Source: a virus. Taken from it: a stretch of 20,610 nucleotides of DNA. The position numbers and the translations under genes are program-made. The stretch lies in IMG/VR virus record IMGVR_UViG_3300042731_008249, positions 1 through 20,610 of that record. The stretch is one strand, 5' to 3'. Below, one piece after another: positions 19,246-20,610 of the stretch (position 1 is its first letter; each line of letters opens with the position of its first letter). The notes under the pieces are model-generated. The model saw nothing but the letters and a program-made list of their open reading frames with translations. It did not search any database and was not told the DNA's origin.

Positions 19246-19589
19246 TGCAAAAAATCCAGGTGCTTTTTGCAGGTTTCGAGATTGTTTATATGATAGACTT
19301 AACAAAAATTTATGATCTTATTGAGATGTCTGCGGAACACTTTGACCAGGATGCCTGGGATAAAGCCTTTGATGAGACGGACAATTGGCTTAATACATTT
19401 CTTATATTGATGACAAAGTCTCTCATATTTAATGCTATTGAAATGGAGTATTCCGATTTTAGAATAATCACAACTCTTGAACAGGGGAACTACTTCCCCT
19501 GGTATCCTGTCCACCAGGATGTATTCAAAGTCCATTCCTTTGAATACAAAGGCATAAACGGACAGGATTTCAATATTAAGGAGGTCTAA
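19242..19589 (+). CDS. early phage protein of unknown function (115 aa)
   Basis: 115 residues, coupled by ATGA to the previous gene and preceded by AGGAGGTCTC. Acidic, mostly helical N-terminal half with many hydrophobic residues, then an aromatic-rich end (NYFPWYPVHQDVF). No membrane-spanning run and no recognised family. It lies directly before the DDE-like gene, with its stop two bases before the next ATG, so the two are probably made together. Confidence 0.55.
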   Translation: MMQKIQVLFAGFEIVYMIDLTKIYDLIEMSAEHFDQDAWDKAFDETDNWLNTFLILMTKSLIFNAIEMEYSDFRIITTLEQGNYFPWYPVHQDVFKVHSFEYKGINGQDFNIKEV

Positions 19590-19590
19590 T

Positions 19591-20454
19591 ATGTCCAGTA
19601 AAGGCTTATCAGACCAAACCATGACAATTAATCCTACAGACACCGTCTACCTGGACATTGTCAAAAACCTGGGAACCTTTGTCCTGGCAGCGTACTTTCA
19701 AGGCACACAGCAAGTTACAATCGTTTCAAGTCATGAGATCAACGAAACTATCATACTGAATTTTCTTCAAATGATTTCCGGCTGGTATGGGATACCGAAG
19801 GAAGTAGTCACAGACTTTTCACCTGAGTACGAATCCGATAGCATCAAAAACTACCGGGACAGATACCATATAAGACATTATCAAACCACAAATTTCAAAC
19901 CTGGAATAGGAAATGTCGAACGCGCCCTGCGCGGTGTGCTTCCCGGGAAAGCCAAAAAACGAACCCAAAAAGAAATCTTTACTCCATACAAAATGCTATT
20001 AAAAAGAATGCAGCGAATATTCGCTGCCGATTCAATTGACCTCTTGGAACCCATTTCCGGCATTGCCCATTCGCTTAAACATCGTATCCTTTTAGCACTC
20101 GAAAACATCAAAATAAGGAGTTTGAGAGCAAAGCAATATTTCAAAGAAAGTCAGGGACTCCTTATTCAACTAAAGCAAATGAGGGGACTTGACAATCCCA
20201 CCGAAATTGAAGAATACCTGGATATAAAGATAACCCTTATCACAGAAATACTTTCACTTCTCAGCAATATCAACCTGGCCCGGAAAGATGACCTCATTCT
20301 TTTTGTTGACTCAGATAAGGATGGATGGGGACTCAGGGAAGGGAGATTCAATACTTATGCAGAGAGTACAGATAATGTGCTTCTTAATTGCTCTACTAAA
20401 ACGAAAAATGAATTAAAACAAGTGCCGGTCTGTAAGACCTGCCTTATGGTGTGA
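19591..20454 (+). CDS. compact DDE/rve-like integrase-core protein (putative)
   Basis: 287 residues, AAGGAGG upstream. Residues 18-120 resemble a retroviral-integrase-type (rve) catalytic core: Asp22 ('VYLDIV'), then 'FVLAAYF' and 'NETIILNFLQ', then 'YGIPKEVVTD' with Asp75 and 'FSPEYES', then 'KPGIGNVERALRG' with Glu110. Spacing D22-D75 is 53 and D75-E110 is 35, close to the D-x(~52)-D-x(35)-E layout of HIV integrase and IS481/IS3 relatives. Neither the N-terminal DNA-binding part nor the usual C-terminal part of a Mu A-type transposase is present. The rest is helical, with a final CxxC. It could be an inactive relic or a domesticated nuclease. Confidence 0.55.
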   Translation: MSSKGLSDQTMTINPTDTVYLDIVKNLGTFVLAAYFQGTQQVTIVSSHEINETIILNFLQMISGWYGIPKEVVTDFSPEYESDSIKNYRDRYHIRHYQTTNFKPGIGNVERALRGVLPGKAKKRTQKEIFTPYKMLLKRMQRIFAADSIDLLEPISGIAHSLKHRILLALENIKIRSLRAKQYFKESQGLLIQLKQMRGLDNPTEIEEYLDIKITLITEILSLLSNINLARKDDLILFVDSDKDGWGLREGRFNTYAESTDNVLLNCSTKTKNELKQVPVCKTCLMV

Positions 20455-20455
20455 T

Positions 20456-20596
20456 ATGACAAATAAAGAAAAGGAAATTGAAGAGCTTAAAAAGCAAATT
20501 AACCCGGAAATCTACCGGGTATATTCGGCACAGTTCGGCCCGGACCCCAGGTCCTGGCCGTGGTATGAACATTTTATAAAAAAGGAGGTAAAATAA
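20456..20596 (+). CDS. small early ORF (46 aa)
   Basis: ATG 20456 lies two bases after the previous stop, with a 46-codon frame to TAA 20594-20596. The N-terminus is highly charged (KEKEIEELKKQ), followed by a Trp/Tyr-rich end. No family is recognised. It would be translated by coupling, since no strong ribosome-binding site precedes it. Its own last codons hold the AAGGAGG of the next gene. Confidence 0.5.
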   Translation: MTNKEKEIEELKKQINPEIYRVYSAQFGPDPRSWPWYEHFIKKEVK

Positions 20597-20597
20597 A

Positions 20598-20610
20598 ATG
20601 GCTGATAAAG
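20598..20610 (+). CDS. start of the next gene (cut by window end)
   Basis: Only ATG GCT GAT AAA G is visible, preceded by AAAGGAGG at a good distance. It continues the early operon beyond the window. Confidence 0.6.

Noticed and set aside
1-20610. tRNA genes or tRNA-embedded attachment sites
   Set aside because: No cloverleaf-like sequence with a GTTCRANYC-type T-loop and matching acceptor stem was seen by eye; a tRNA search would settle this.

Overview
The window reads as a prophage or closely spaced phage-derived region in a Gram-negative-type bacterium. The Gram-negative hint is an LSGC lipobox lipoprotein with a PEGA domain. Base composition is moderately AT-rich, ribosome-binding sites are strong (AGGAGG/GAGGTG), and promoters are sigma70-like (TTGAAA or TTGACA with TATAAT). 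I cannot name the organism. The short dispersed repeats (CACGAATTACACGAATT, CTTCGCGTTCCTTCGCGGC, CTCTGTGTCCTCTGTGGC) recall those scattered in some environmental and candidate-phylum genomes, but that is only a hint. No tRNA, rRNA, CRISPR array, site-specific integrase or attachment site was seen.

Layout. (1) 1-10123, minus strand: a compact tailed-phage late operon with mostly overlapping genes. In transcription order it holds two small genes (one membrane), a putative small terminase, a GpA-type large terminase, a portal fused to a MuF-like domain, a prohead protease with a scaffold-like tail (possible nested scaffold gene), a decoration-like protein, the major capsid protein, small connector genes, an HK97 gp10-like protein, two tail-completion-like proteins and a partial gene. 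(2) 10124-11492: a strong hairpin just ahead of the late genes, six 9-bp tandem repeats, inverted copies of dispersed repeats, and a minus-strand XRE repressor with a 25-bp palindrome upstream. (3) 11493-14729, plus strand: cargo-like genes, namely a PEGA lipoprotein, then a leader peptide, a signal-bearing protein and an ABC-2-like permease whose C-terminus looks like an ABC ATPase with every catalytic position replaced. (4) 14726-16270: a lysis-lysogeny switch, with a leftward XRE repressor plus a small gene facing rightward early genes. A second leftward promoter lies beyond the first two early genes, as lambda pRE lies beyond cro. (5) 16294-20610, plus strand: a tightly coupled early operon with a CII/CP76-like regulator, BRO-N-type proteins and a compact DDE/rve-like protein.

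Most unusual is 17502-17760: eight palindromes centred 33-35 bp apart, alternating between two flank types, with a shared core (TCAATTTGA-like) and variable arm bases that co-vary so that pairing is mostly kept. A ninth palindrome of the same family lies inside the next gene, at the conserved TPGG-type motif of its BRO-N domain, and its flanks match one of the array unit types. A second link is a 26-bp palindromic site shared by the cargo promoter (11957) and the pRE-like promoter (16245), which suggests that the cargo genes and the switch answer to one regulator.
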